Shown one piece after another: positions 35,180 to 43,934 of a stretch of DNA of 64,000 bases. Location of the stretch: positions 868,001 to 932,000 of the forward strand of contig NZ_JAVDSL010000001.1 of NCBI RefSeq assembly GCF_031455295.1, read 5' to 3'. A program made the translations under genes and the position numbers. Below the pieces are notes generated by a model. The model did not search any database. It was not told where the DNA came from and saw only the letters and a program-made list of their open reading frames with translations. Positions within the stretch are counted from its first letter, which is position 1; each line of letters opens with the position of its first letter. The DNA comes from Leifsonia sp. 1010 (GTDB lineage Bacteria > Actinomycetota > Actinomycetes > Actinomycetales > Microbacteriaceae).

Positions 35180-37206
35180 TTTCCGCCTCCACCTCGGTCG
35201 TGCGGGACGACCGAGGGTTGGTTGCGCGGGATGCTCCGGGTGCCGCCATTGATTCTTCCATCCGCACCAACGGCTGCTGCTGCGGTGTTGCGGAGCGACT
35301 CGGTGTCCTTGTTGAGGTAGCCATGGCCCGAGCTGGCGTGCAGGTTGAAGGCGCCGCGATCATTGCCGTATCCGAAGATGTCGTGCCCGTCGGTGGGTTC
35401 AAGGCGCTGGGCCGCGTCGCCTTCGGAGGAGAACACCTGGGCACCGTAGCGGTCGTCCCGGGGATCGACCCGCCCCGAGTAGGCGCGGCCGGTGCCCGCG
35501 ATGGCGTCTTGCGAGGATTCGCTGGCGTAGACGTGCTGCATGCCGCCGTCCACCTTCAGGTCCCTCGCGGCGGAGTAGCCACCTTCGACACCGGCCGAGG
35601 CGAGGAAGACGACCGACTGCACGTTGTGGCTCAGACCACTGATCGCGTTACTGGCCACGGTCGTACCGTACGAGTGGCCCACGACCGCGGTGAACGGACG
35701 GGGGTTGCCGCCGAGGATGCTGTCAGCGGCCCATTGCCCATCCAGCTCCGCCGACAAGCGACGGCCACCGGACTCGGCCTTGTCACCGTGGAGCACCGAA
35801 TCCATACCCGGTGCGTCGTACCCGATCCAGGCGACCACCATATGTGGCAGGCCATCCAAGATGCCGTGCTCGTTGTAGAGATTGATGCCGGCGTTAGCCC
35901 AGCTCTCGAGGCGTCCATCCACGCCGAGTCCGCTGTCCATGCCGGGGACCATCCAGGTCACCTTTCCCGAGGTCTCCGCGCTCGCCTCCCCGATGGCCAC
36001 GGCTGCCAGAGGGGGCTCGTGACGGAGGTTGTAAGAGAGCAACCCGCGGGCCGGCTTCTGGGCCTTCGCCAGCGCCTCGTAGCCGGCCGCGGTACCACCC
36101 GGCAGCTTCTCCACCCCGAGCGCCGCGAGGATGTCCCTCAGCGTCCTGCCCCGCGCCGAATCCGGGCTGATCGTCGGGTCCTTCAGGTCGCGCGCGAGTT
36201 GGATCGCATTCGCGTGGATACGGGTGTCGGCGTCGAGCCCGGGCAGGTTGCCGATGACCTCCGGGGCGGACTGACACCATCGTTCGCGGACCTCGGACGG
36301 CAGCTTCTTCCACCAGGCCGCCACCTTCTCCGGTGCGGGCGGGTTGTCCCAGAACTCCTGTGCCAGCTTCGGGTCGGCGGCGAGAAAAGCCGCCAGCGTC
36401 TCCGGCTTGAGCAGGGTCAGCATGTCCAACAACGCGGAGTCCGCGTCGGTGGACGGCGGGAGCAGGGCGAACTCGCTGACCGTTGTGACGAAATCATCCA
36501 GCTGGGAGGGCGCGAGTGCGGGCATCGCGCCGTAGAGCGTCGCCTGCAGAGCACGGACGAGGACCTGTTCCTCGGTCTCGTACTGTTCCTTCGCGGTGTG
36601 CGCCTGCCGCTTCGCCTGCTCCAGCCGCTCCTGCGCGTCCTGAAGCCCCGACCGCGCGCTCCGCAGCTCATCCTCGGCGGCCTCCGCCCGGCGCCGGACT
36701 GCCGCAACCTCCGTCGTCGTCGGCGCGGTGGTGCCGGCAGGCGGCGGAGTGGTCGCGTACTGTCGCTGGGTCTTCTGGAGGTGGGCCAGGGCCGCAAGCA
36801 GGCCGGCGTGTTCGGTGTTCAGCAGCCCGAGGGTGGCTTCGGCCCTCTCGATCTCCTCCAGAGCCTGCTCAGCTGCGGTGAGGGCTGCATCGGCGGCGTT
36901 CTGCTGGCCCCACAGCGCCAGGACCCACTTCAGCGCCGCCTCGCGCGCCTCCATGAAGCGCTTCGACGTGTCCCTGCACGCCCGGCTCACCGTGCGCAGG
37001 CGCTCACCGAACGCGTCGGCCGCGTACCCGGACCAGTGCGGCTCACCGACCCGCTTCAGAACGTCGTCGAGCCGATCGGCCCGCCACCACATCCATTCGG
37101 CGGTGGTCTCGAACTCCTTGGCTTGCTGGTCCACCGTCTCCGTATCACCCGGCGTCGGGTCGTCGTCCAGGCCGACGGGAGACCAATCCGTCGAGCTAGA
37201 ACGCAC
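35176..37206 (-). CDS. WXG-containing DUF1023 alpha/beta-hydrolase (candidate T7SS toxin)
   Basis: 676 aa from GTG 37206, overlapping the EspC-like gene by 11 nt. Residues about 25-130 are helical with a W-S-G motif (58-60) in HWSGYAADAFGERL, like WXG/LXG proteins. Residues about 130-250 form a coiled coil (Ala/Glu/Arg-rich). Residues about 430-620 are the DUF1023 (Abhydrolase_8) domain: VAWIGYDAPG and the nucleophile elbow GHSYGTTVAS (Ser about 512), with a His likely in DGHDIFGY. Predicted lipase or esterase secreted by type VII secretion. Secretion and substrate are inferences. Confidence 0.85.
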   Translation of the reverse strand: MRSSSTDWSPVGLDDDPTPGDTETVDQQAKEFETTAEWMWWRADRLDDVLKRVGEPHWSGYAADAFGERLRTVSRACRDTSKRFMEAREAALKWVLALWGQQNAADAALTAAEQALEEIERAEATLGLLNTEHAGLLAALAHLQKTQRQYATTPPPAGTTAPTTTEVAAVRRRAEAAEDELRSARSGLQDAQERLEQAKRQAHTAKEQYETEEQVLVRALQATLYGAMPALAPSQLDDFVTTVSEFALLPPSTDADSALLDMLTLLKPETLAAFLAADPKLAQEFWDNPPAPEKVAAWWKKLPSEVRERWCQSAPEVIGNLPGLDADTRIHANAIQLARDLKDPTISPDSARGRTLRDILAALGVEKLPGGTAAGYEALAKAQKPARGLLSYNLRHEPPLAAVAIGEASAETSGKVTWMVPGMDSGLGVDGRLESWANAGINLYNEHGILDGLPHMVVAWIGYDAPGMDSVLHGDKAESGGRRLSAELDGQWAADSILGGNPRPFTAVVGHSYGTTVASNAISGLSHNVQSVVFLASAGVEGGYSAARDLKVDGGMQHVYASESSQDAIAGTGRAYSGRVDPRDDRYGAQVFSSEGDAAQRLEPTDGHDIFGYGNDRGAFNLHASSGHGYLNKDTESLRNTAAAAVGADGRINGGTRSIPRNQPSVVPHDRGGGGK

Positions 37207-37483
37207 GGGGAGCACCCAACGTGAATGCCTGAGCGCTCTCCGCATCACGTCGCTCATACACGTCGGCGGCGGACACGAGCGCCTCCCGCAACGAGACGAC
37301 GCTCTCGGACACGGCGCGCAGAGCGGGACTCCAGTACCCGTCGAATTCGTCGAACGCACCGATCGCACTGGCGGCGCCGAGACTGCCCGGCGCCGACGGC
37401 GAACTCGACCGCTCGGCGTTCACCTCGCTCAAGCTCTGGGCGTTCAGTCGGAGCTGCCCGGTGTCGACGTGGACCCTCTTCAC
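37196..37483 (-). CDS. EspC-like T7SS small protein with YxxxD motif
   Basis: 95 aa from GTG 37483 behind GAGAGG. Two-helix hairpin typical of ESX EspC-type secretion targets: VKRVHVDTGQLRLNAQSL at the N-terminus and AADVYERRDAESAQ at the C-terminus, where YERRD fits the general YxxxD/E secretion signal. It lacks a WXG turn. Likely partner or co-substrate of the next gene. Confidence 0.75.
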   Translation of the reverse strand: MKRVHVDTGQLRLNAQSLSEVNAERSSSPSAPGSLGAASAIGAFDEFDGYWSPALRAVSESVVSLREALVSAADVYERRDAESAQAFTLGAPRAF

Positions 37484-37593
37484 CGTGCCGCCTCTCTCGT
37501 GTACTCGGAGCGAGGCGAGACTAGCATACGTACACACATATCGGTGCGATGTGCTGCACATTAACGGCATCCCGCATGCACCGAGCGTCCCCC

Positions 37594-37620
37594 TAACGAC
37601 CGACCGGCGCAGGCCGATAG
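37594..37620 (+). promoter_or_regulatory. Sigma-28-type promoter for flbD-motA-motB
   Basis: TAAC, 15 nt, GCCGATAG on the plus strand, 46 nt upstream of the flbD ATG. Confidence 0.85.
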
Positions 37621-37666
37621 TGCACTCGTGACGGCTCACCCGGAGCCGAGACCAGGATTCGCGCCC

Positions 37667-37993
37667 ATGATCGTCGTCACCCGACTGAACGACAGCCAGT
37701 TTGCGGTCAACCCCGACCTCATCGAGCGCATCCACGCCAGTCCGGACACCACTCTCGTCATGGTCGACGGGGCGAAGTTCATCGTCACCGAGTCCCTGCC
37801 CGAAGTGATCGAGAAGATCGCCGCGTACCGGGCGCATGTGATCGCGCTCGCCCACGATCTGCCCGCCGCCGGCCCTCGACCCGTGCCGGCGCCGCCGCTC
37901 GGGCTCGTGCCCCTGACCGGCCTGGAAGACGACGAGACGGGGAGGGCTCACCCCGAAGCCCGCGCCGTCCCCCTGCGAGCAAGGAAGAAGTAA
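37667..37993 (+). CDS. flbD: Flagellar protein FlbD
   Basis: 108 aa from ATG 37667 (AGGA 9 nt upstream). Family sequence MIVVTRLNDSQFAVNPDLIERI, then DTTLVMVDGAKFIV, plus a C-terminal tail of about 40 residues that is rich in Pro/Arg. FlbD is a small protein of uncertain role next to hook and motor genes. A GTG at 37628 would give a leaderless longer form; it adds residues not typical of the family. The stop overlaps motA by one base (TAATG). Confidence 0.9.
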   Translation: MIVVTRLNDSQFAVNPDLIERIHASPDTTLVMVDGAKFIVTESLPEVIEKIAAYRAHVIALAHDLPAAGPRPVPAPPLGLVPLTGLEDDETGRAHPEARAVPLRARKK

Positions 37994-38811
37994 TGGATCC
38001 GGCAACGATCATCGGCATCGTCCTCGCGTTCGGCGCCGTCGTCGCGATGGTGACGATGGAGGGCGCGCACCTGAGTGCGCTGCTGCTGCCCGCCCCCATG
38101 GTGCTGGTCTTCGGGGCCACCATCGCGGTCGGGATCGCCAGCGGCACGATCAAGGACTTCCTCACCGCGGTCAAGGCGCTCCCGCGCGCGCTCCGCGGAA
38201 AGGTCGAGCCGCCGCAGCACGTGATCGACCAGGTCGTGGGCCTGGCGGAGAAGGCCCGCGCCAACGGCCTGCTCGCCATGGAGCAGGAGGCCGACAACGT
38301 CGACGACCCGTTCCTCAAGCGCGCTCTGCAGAACATCGCGGACGGCACCGACGGCGACGAGCTGCGCGTTCTGCTGGAGGACGAGATCGCGACCCGGTCG
38401 AAGAAGGACCGGGTCGCCGCGAAGTTCTTCAGCGCGATGGGCGGGTACGCGCCCACGATCGGCATCATCGGAACCGTCGTCTCCCTCACCCACGTGCTCG
38501 AGAACCTTGCCGAGCCGGGCGAGCTCGGTCCGATGATCGCCAGCGCGTTCGTCGCGACCCTCTGGGGTCTGCTGTCGGCCAACTTCCTCTGGCTCCCGCT
38601 GGGCGCGCGCCTGCGCCGGCTGTCCGAGCTGGATGTGGAGCGCATGACCCTGCTCATGGAGGGCGTGCTCGCGGTGCAGTCCGGCTCGCAGCCGCGCCTC
38701 CTCGGCGAGCGCCTGCGCGCGATGGTCCCCGACGGCGACGCCGAGAAGGGCACCGCGAAGGCCGCCAAGCCCGCACGCGGTTCGAAGGATCCCGTCGAGG
38801 AAGCGGCCTGA
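37993..38811 (+). CDS. motA: Flagellar stator protein MotA
   Basis: 272 aa, four membrane helices, with the cytoplasmic loop at about residues 70-150 and the conserved GGYAPTIGIIGTVVSLTHVL and LWGLLSANFLWLP segments. Pairs with MotB to form the proton-driven stator. Confidence 0.95.
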   Translation: MDPATIIGIVLAFGAVVAMVTMEGAHLSALLLPAPMVLVFGATIAVGIASGTIKDFLTAVKALPRALRGKVEPPQHVIDQVVGLAEKARANGLLAMEQEADNVDDPFLKRALQNIADGTDGDELRVLLEDEIATRSKKDRVAAKFFSAMGGYAPTIGIIGTVVSLTHVLENLAEPGELGPMIASAFVATLWGLLSANFLWLPLGARLRRLSELDVERMTLLMEGVLAVQSGSQPRLLGERLRAMVPDGDAEKGTAKAAKPARGSKDPVEEAA

Positions 38812-38812
38812 C

Positions 38813-39640
38813 ATGTCGGCCCGCCGTCGGAAGAGGCACGAGGAGCCGGAGGAGCACGAGAACGAGGAGCGCTGGATGGCCTCCTACATGGACATGGTCA
38901 CAGTGCTCATGTGCATGTTCATCGTGCTCTTCGCCATGTCGACGGTGGATGCGAAGAAGTTCGAGCAGCTGAAGGACTCGCTGGCGACCGGCTTCGGGCA
39001 GGTGAAGACGCAGAAGGTCGACACCGCATCCGGAGTCGTGGTGCCGCCCAAGCACGTCGACGAGTCCGGCAAGTCGACCGACTTCGCCCTCGCTCAGCAG
39101 GAGGCGCAGAACCTTCAGCACCTGAAGGACCTCATCCAGGCCGCCCTCACCCGCGATGGACTGCAGGATGCGGTGGAGCTCAAGATCGACGAACGCGGCC
39201 TCACGATCGGGCTGGTCGGCAACTCGACGTTCTTCGACTCGAACCGCGCGGAGCTCAGCGCGCGCGCGGTGGCCGTCCTCAACGACATCGGGCCCGTGCT
39301 CGCTCCGGAAGCGTACGAGGTCTCGGTGGAGGGGCACGCCGACCTGCGGCAGCCGGGGGCTCCGTATCCGACCAACTGGGAGCTCTCCGCCGGCCGGGCG
39401 ACCAGCGTGCTGCGGCACCTGGTCGAGGTGAACGGCTTCCCGCAGGAGCGCATCGCCGCGGTCAGCTTCGGCTCGGCGCGTCCGGTCGCCGGGCACACCG
39501 GCACGACCGACTCCGACCTGGCGCAGAACCGCCGGGTGGATGTGGTGGTGCTGTCGTCGCAGCCGGACGCCATCCGCAAGCTCATCCCCCAGGCGCTGCA
39601 GTCCCCCGCACCCACCACGGCCCCCGCCGCCTCCCGCTGA
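38813..39640 (+). CDS. motB: Flagellar stator protein MotB
   Basis: 275 aa. Basic N-terminus, one helix with the proton-binding Asp (SYMDMVTVLMCMFIVLFAM), then an OmpA-like peptidoglycan domain with SVEGHADLRQPG and NWELSAGRAT. One base separates it from motA. The Asp suggests a proton rather than sodium stator. Confidence 0.95.
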   Translation: MSARRRKRHEEPEEHENEERWMASYMDMVTVLMCMFIVLFAMSTVDAKKFEQLKDSLATGFGQVKTQKVDTASGVVVPPKHVDESGKSTDFALAQQEAQNLQHLKDLIQAALTRDGLQDAVELKIDERGLTIGLVGNSTFFDSNRAELSARAVAVLNDIGPVLAPEAYEVSVEGHADLRQPGAPYPTNWELSAGRATSVLRHLVEVNGFPQERIAAVSFGSARPVAGHTGTTDSDLAQNRRVDVVVLSSQPDAIRKLIPQALQSPAPTTAPAASR

Positions 39641-39662
39641 CGCCTCGCCCCCATCCGCCCAC

Positions 39663-39726
39663 CGTCGAGTACGCACAAACTGCACAGAAACCACGGCTCA
39701 GGCGTGCAATTTTTGTGGACTCGACG
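39663..39726. repeat. 64-nt imperfect palindrome between motB and an SDR gene
   Basis: Outer 8-bp arms CGTCGAGT (39663-39670) and ACTCGACG (39719-39726) are perfect, and inner parts pair with gaps around GTGCAATTTTTGTGG. It follows the motB stop by 22 nt, so it could terminate motB; size and layout also resemble REP elements. Confidence 0.5.
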
Positions 39727-39740
39727 GGGTTGGGACGGGT

Positions 39741-40418
39741 ATGGATCTTCAGCTTGAGAATCGCGTCGTCCTCGTCGTCGGCGGCACCGGCTTCATCGGC
39801 TCGGCGGTCGCCGACCGCCTCCGCGCCGAGGGCGCGACCGTGGTCGTCGCCTCCCGCAGCGCCACCGAAGGAGTCACGCTCGACGCCTCGGACGAGGAGT
39901 CCGTGCGCCGCGGCATCGACACCGTGCTGGAGCGCCACGGACGCATCGACGGCCTGGTCGTGACGGCGGCGCCGCCGGCGCAGACCCTCGACCCCGCCCG
40001 CAGCTCCGACCCCGAGCAGATCCTCAGCGCGATCGACGGCAAGGCGCTGTCGTTCCTCCGGGTCGCGCGCGCGGTGATCCCCGCGATGCGGGAAGCCGGC
40101 TTCGGCCGGATCGTCGCGATCAGCGGCCAGAACGCCTACATCAGCGGCAACATCACGGCCGTGGTGCGCAACGCATCCACCATCCTGATCGCGAAGAACC
40201 TCGCCGACGAGCTCGCGGGGACCGGCGTCGCCGTCAACGTCATCAACCCGGGCCTCGTCACCGAGACCCCCGACGCCCAGGTCGCACCGGGGCGAGGCGG
40301 GGAATCGTCTCCGGACCAGATCGCCGACCTGGTCGCCTTCCTCACCTCGCCCCTCTCGGCGGTCGACGGCGAGTCCATCGCCATCGGCCACCGGATGCTG
40401 GGCACGACCCTGCTCTAG
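39741..40418 (+). CDS. Atypical SDR oxidoreductase
   Basis: 225 aa from ATG 39741. The N-terminal Gly motif GGTGFIGSAV is intact, and ISGQN supplies the Ser, but the expected YxxxK is replaced (region ITAVVRNASTILIAK), so ordinary SDR catalysis is doubtful. Ends with a CTAG shared with the convergent arabinofuranosidase. Substrate unknown. Confidence 0.8.
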   Translation: MDLQLENRVVLVVGGTGFIGSAVADRLRAEGATVVVASRSATEGVTLDASDEESVRRGIDTVLERHGRIDGLVVTAAPPAQTLDPARSSDPEQILSAIDGKALSFLRVARAVIPAMREAGFGRIVAISGQNAYISGNITAVVRNASTILIAKNLADELAGTGVAVNVINPGLVTETPDAQVAPGRGGESSPDQIADLVAFLTSPLSAVDGESIAIGHRMLGTTLL

Positions 40419-41920
40419 CCGAGCGAGACGCCCGTCCACGAGACGGGCGGGAGCTCGAGCGTGAGCACGCCGTCGTCGAGGGATGCGGTGGGCGTCGGGC
40501 GCAGGCCCACGCGGTTCTGGTCGTGCAGCGTGTTCTTCGCGTACACGTCCTCATCCCACAGGGAAACGGCTTCGCGCACCGAGGAGACACCGAGGTCGCG
40601 CACGTCCACCCGGACGGTCTGCGTCTCGGTGAGGCTGCGGTTCACGACGAAGAGCGCGGCCGAGCCGTCGGCCTCGTCGAAGGTGGCCACCGCATCCACC
40701 AGGTCCGCTTCGCCGTAGACGGCGGTCTCGTACGAGCCGGTCTCGATGCGCGGGCGCAGGACCTCGCCGCGGGCCAGCCGGCTGGTCACCGAGAACGGGA
40801 AGAACGTGGTCTGGCGCCAGGCGTCGCCGCCCGGCTCGGTCATGATCGGAGCGATCACGTTCACCAGCTGGGCGAGAGACGCGCTGGTCACGCGGTCGTG
40901 GTTCTTGAGCAGGGTGATGAGGAGGTTGCCGAGCACGACGGCGTCGGCGGCCGAGTAGACGTCCTCCAGCTGCCGCGGGGCGTACCGCCACTCGTCGTTG
41001 ACCTCCTCCGACTCCTTGTGCTCGTCGAGGTACCAGATGTTCCACTCGTCGAACGAGATCTGGATCTTCTTCTTGCTCTTGAGCCGGTTGCCGACGTGAT
41101 CGGCCGTCGAGACGACCGTGTCGATGAAGTACTGCATGTCCACGGAGGAGGCGAGGAACGAGCCGAGGTCGCCGCCGCGCTCCTGGTAGTACGCGTGCGC
41201 CGACACGTAGTCGACGTGCTCGTAGGAGTGCTCGAGAACGATGCGCTCCCACTCGCCGAAGGTCGGCATCCCCGAGCCGGAGGAGCCGCAGACCACGAGC
41301 TCGAGGTCCTTGTCGGCCATCTTCATCGCCGCGGCGGTGCGGGCGGCGAGCTTGCCGTAGTCGTCGGCGGTCATGTAGCCGGTCTGCCACGGGCCGTCCA
41401 TCTCGTTGCCGAGGCACCACATCCGGATGTCGTGCGGCTCCGGCGTTCCGTTCGCGATCCGCTGGTCGCTGAGCGCCGTGCCGGACGGGTGGTTGGCGTA
41501 CTCGAGCAGGTCGAGGGCCGCCTGGATGCCGCGGGTGCCGAGGTTGACCGCGAGCATCAGCTCCGAGTCGGTGAGCTTCAGCCAGCGCGAGAACTCGTCC
41601 AGGCCGACCTGGTTGGACTCCAGCGAGTGCCAGGCGAGGTCGCGGCGCACCGGGCGCTTGACGCGCGGGCCGACCGAGTCCTCCCAGCGGAACCCGGAGA
41701 CGAAGTTGCCGCCCGGGTAGCGGATCGTCGTCGAGCCGAGCTCGCGGACGAGCTCCACGACGTCGAGCCGGAAGCCGTCCTCGTTCGCGGTCGGGTGCCC
41801 CGGCTCGTAGATGCCGTCGTACACGCAGCGTCCCAGGTGCTCGACGAACGAGCCGAAGATGCGGCGGTTGACGGTCGCGACGCGCGCGGTGCGGTCGAGG
41901 GCGATGCGGGTCTCAGACAA
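40415..41920 (-). CDS. GH51 alpha-L-arabinofuranosidase
   Basis: 501 aa from a TTG at 41920 with AGGAG 6 nt upstream; no ATG fits. GH51 features: RRIFGSFVEHLGRCVYDGIY, acid/base Glu in WCLGNEMDGPW, nucleophile Glu in ISFDEWNIWY, and HAYYQERGGD. No signal peptide, so it cleaves arabinosyl oligosaccharides after uptake by the adjacent ABC transporter. Confidence 0.95.
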   Translation of the reverse strand: MSETRIALDRTARVATVNRRIFGSFVEHLGRCVYDGIYEPGHPTANEDGFRLDVVELVRELGSTTIRYPGGNFVSGFRWEDSVGPRVKRPVRRDLAWHSLESNQVGLDEFSRWLKLTDSELMLAVNLGTRGIQAALDLLEYANHPSGTALSDQRIANGTPEPHDIRMWCLGNEMDGPWQTGYMTADDYGKLAARTAAAMKMADKDLELVVCGSSGSGMPTFGEWERIVLEHSYEHVDYVSAHAYYQERGGDLGSFLASSVDMQYFIDTVVSTADHVGNRLKSKKKIQISFDEWNIWYLDEHKESEEVNDEWRYAPRQLEDVYSAADAVVLGNLLITLLKNHDRVTSASLAQLVNVIAPIMTEPGGDAWRQTTFFPFSVTSRLARGEVLRPRIETGSYETAVYGEADLVDAVATFDEADGSAALFVVNRSLTETQTVRVDVRDLGVSSVREAVSLWDEDVYAKNTLHDQNRVGLRPTPTASLDDGVLTLELPPVSWTGVSLG

Positions 41921-41964
41921 ATGGATCTCCTGTTTTCGAATTTCTGTAGCTGTGCCGTGAGGCT

Positions 41965-42912
41965 TTACTTGACGCTGCCGATCGAGAGCCCGCCCTGCCA
42001 GTATCGCTGCAGGGTCAGGAACGAGACGATCAGCGGCACGATCGAGATGAGCGCGCCCGTGATCACGAGGTTCCAGAGCGACTGGCCGCCGGTGTTGACC
42101 TGGGCCTGCGACTGCAGGGCTCCGAGGCCGACGGTCACCGGGAACAGCTGCGGGTTCGAGAACATCACGAGCGGCAGGAAGAAGTTGTTCCAGGTGCCGA
42201 CCACCGACAGCAGCAGCACGGTCACGACCGCCGGCCGCATGAGCGGGAGGGCCACCCGGGCGAAGATCCGGATCTCGCCCGCGCCGTCGACGCGGGCCGC
42301 ATCCACCATCTCCGAGGGGATCGCCTCGTCGGTGTAGACCTTCATCAGGTACACCGCGAACGGGTTGAGCATCGAAGGCAGGATGACGGCCCAGATCGTG
42401 TTGGTCAGGTGCGCGCCGCTCATCAGCACGAACAGCGGGATGACGAGCACGGTCGCCGGGACCATGACCGACCCGAGCACGATGGCGAAGAACGCCCTCC
42501 GCCCGCGGAAGCCGTACATCGAGAACCCGTACCCGGCGAGGACCGAGAGGACGGTCGCCCCGATGCCGCCGGCGATGGCGTACAGGAACGAGTTGCCGAG
42601 CCAGTGCGCGTACAGGCCGCCCGAGTAGCTGAACAGCGACGAGATGTTGCCGAACAGGTCGAACGATCCCCCGAACCACAGCGGGCTCGTCTTGCCGTCG
42701 AACAGGGTCTGCTGGCTCTTCGTGCTGGCGACGATCAGCCACCAGAACGGCAGGGCGAAGTAGACGATGAAGGCCGCGAGCACGATATGCGGGATGACCA
42801 GGCGGCCCGTCCGGCGACCGGCCGGGGCATCACGTCGAGCGCGGACGGGACGGCCGGTACGGATGCTGCGGGTGTCGGCGGCCGGCTCGATGCCGGCGAG
42901 TTCTGTCGTCAT
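41965..42912 (-). CDS. Carbohydrate ABC transporter permease, MalG type
   Basis: 315 aa, six helices, with the EAA loop DEAIPSEMVDAARVDGAGEIRIFARVALP-like segment that contacts the ATPase. ATG 42912 overlaps the upstream permease by ATGA. Long basic N-terminal tail. No ATPase is encoded here, so it probably uses a shared MsiK-like ATPase. Confidence 0.93.
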   Translation of the reverse strand: MTTELAGIEPAADTRSIRTGRPVRARRDAPAGRRTGRLVIPHIVLAAFIVYFALPFWWLIVASTKSQQTLFDGKTSPLWFGGSFDLFGNISSLFSYSGGLYAHWLGNSFLYAIAGGIGATVLSVLAGYGFSMYGFRGRRAFFAIVLGSVMVPATVLVIPLFVLMSGAHLTNTIWAVILPSMLNPFAVYLMKVYTDEAIPSEMVDAARVDGAGEIRIFARVALPLMRPAVVTVLLLSVVGTWNNFFLPLVMFSNPQLFPVTVGLGALQSQAQVNTGGQSLWNLVITGALISIVPLIVSFLTLQRYWQGGLSIGSVK

Positions 42913-43853
42913 TTCATCAGTCCGCTTCTCTTGCGCGTGGCGAACATGAACGCGTACGACCCGATGAAGACCACGATCCCGAGCGCGAAGGCGATCGCGG
43001 AGGCGTAGTTGAACTGGTGGTACGAGAACGCCACCGTGTACGCGTAGATGTTCGGCGTGTAGTTGGAGGTGATGGAGCCGGACGCCATCCCGCGCAGCAT
43101 CTGCGGCTCGTTGAAGAACTGCAGCGTCCCGATCAGCGAGAAGACGAGGACGAGCAGCAGCGAGGAGGCGACCATCGGGATCTTGATCCGCAGCGCGATC
43201 TGCCAGGCGTTGGCGCCATCCACTCGCGCCGCTTCGTAGATCGTCGGGTCGACGCCCTGGAGAGCCGCGTACAGGATGATCATGTAGTAGCCGGCCCACT
43301 GCCAGGTGACGATGTTCACCAGCGAGCCGAAGACGTTCTGGTCGGAGAAGAAGTTGGGGGCCTGCAGGCCGACGAACCCGAACAGCTGCTGCGCCGGCCC
43401 GAAGCTCGGGCTGTAGAGGAAGCCCCACATGAGGGCGCCGATGACCACCGGCACCGCGTACGGCACGAAGATCAGGAGGCGCGACACCTTCGCGAAGCGC
43501 GTCGTCAGCGCGTCGATGAGGAGCGCCGCGATGAGCGCCACCACCATCTGCGCCGGGATCATGACGACGGCGAAGAGCAGGACGCGCCAGACGCCCTCGA
43601 GGAAGAGCGGGTCGGAGAACGCCCGCATGTAGTTGGCGAAGCCCACCCAGGAGGTGCCCCCGGCGAGCGTCGTGTTCTGCAGGCTCAGCACGAAGGCGTA
43701 GACGAGCGGGATGAGCAGGAACGCGACGAGGAAGACGGCGAACGGAGCGGTGAACGCCCAGCCCCAGCGCGCACGGCGGAGGCCGACCATGTCACGGCGG
43801 CGAGGCGTCCGCGGCGTGCGCTGCCGCGGCGGTGCGACGGCGGTTTGGGTCAT
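42909..43853 (-). CDS. Carbohydrate ABC transporter permease, MalF type
   Basis: 314 aa from ATG 43853 behind GAAGGG. Six helices; EAA motif YEAARVDGANAWQIALRIKIP. Pairs with the MalG-type permease that follows. Confidence 0.93.
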   Translation of the reverse strand: MTQTAVAPPRQRTPRTPRRRDMVGLRRARWGWAFTAPFAVFLVAFLLIPLVYAFVLSLQNTTLAGGTSWVGFANYMRAFSDPLFLEGVWRVLLFAVVMIPAQMVVALIAALLIDALTTRFAKVSRLLIFVPYAVPVVIGALMWGFLYSPSFGPAQQLFGFVGLQAPNFFSDQNVFGSLVNIVTWQWAGYYMIILYAALQGVDPTIYEAARVDGANAWQIALRIKIPMVASSLLLVLVFSLIGTLQFFNEPQMLRGMASGSITSNYTPNIYAYTVAFSYHQFNYASAIAFALGIVVFIGSYAFMFATRKRSGLMK

Positions 43854-43934
43854 CGGTGAAGCCCTTCGGAGTGGAACGGATCGAGGGGATGCGCGGTGCC
43901 CGGGCCGGGGGAACCCGGGCACCGCATCCTGTCG

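Noticed and set aside
37196-37483. Classical EsxA/EsxB WXG100 protein
   Set aside because: It has no W-x-G turn; length and ends fit EspC-type secretion targets better.
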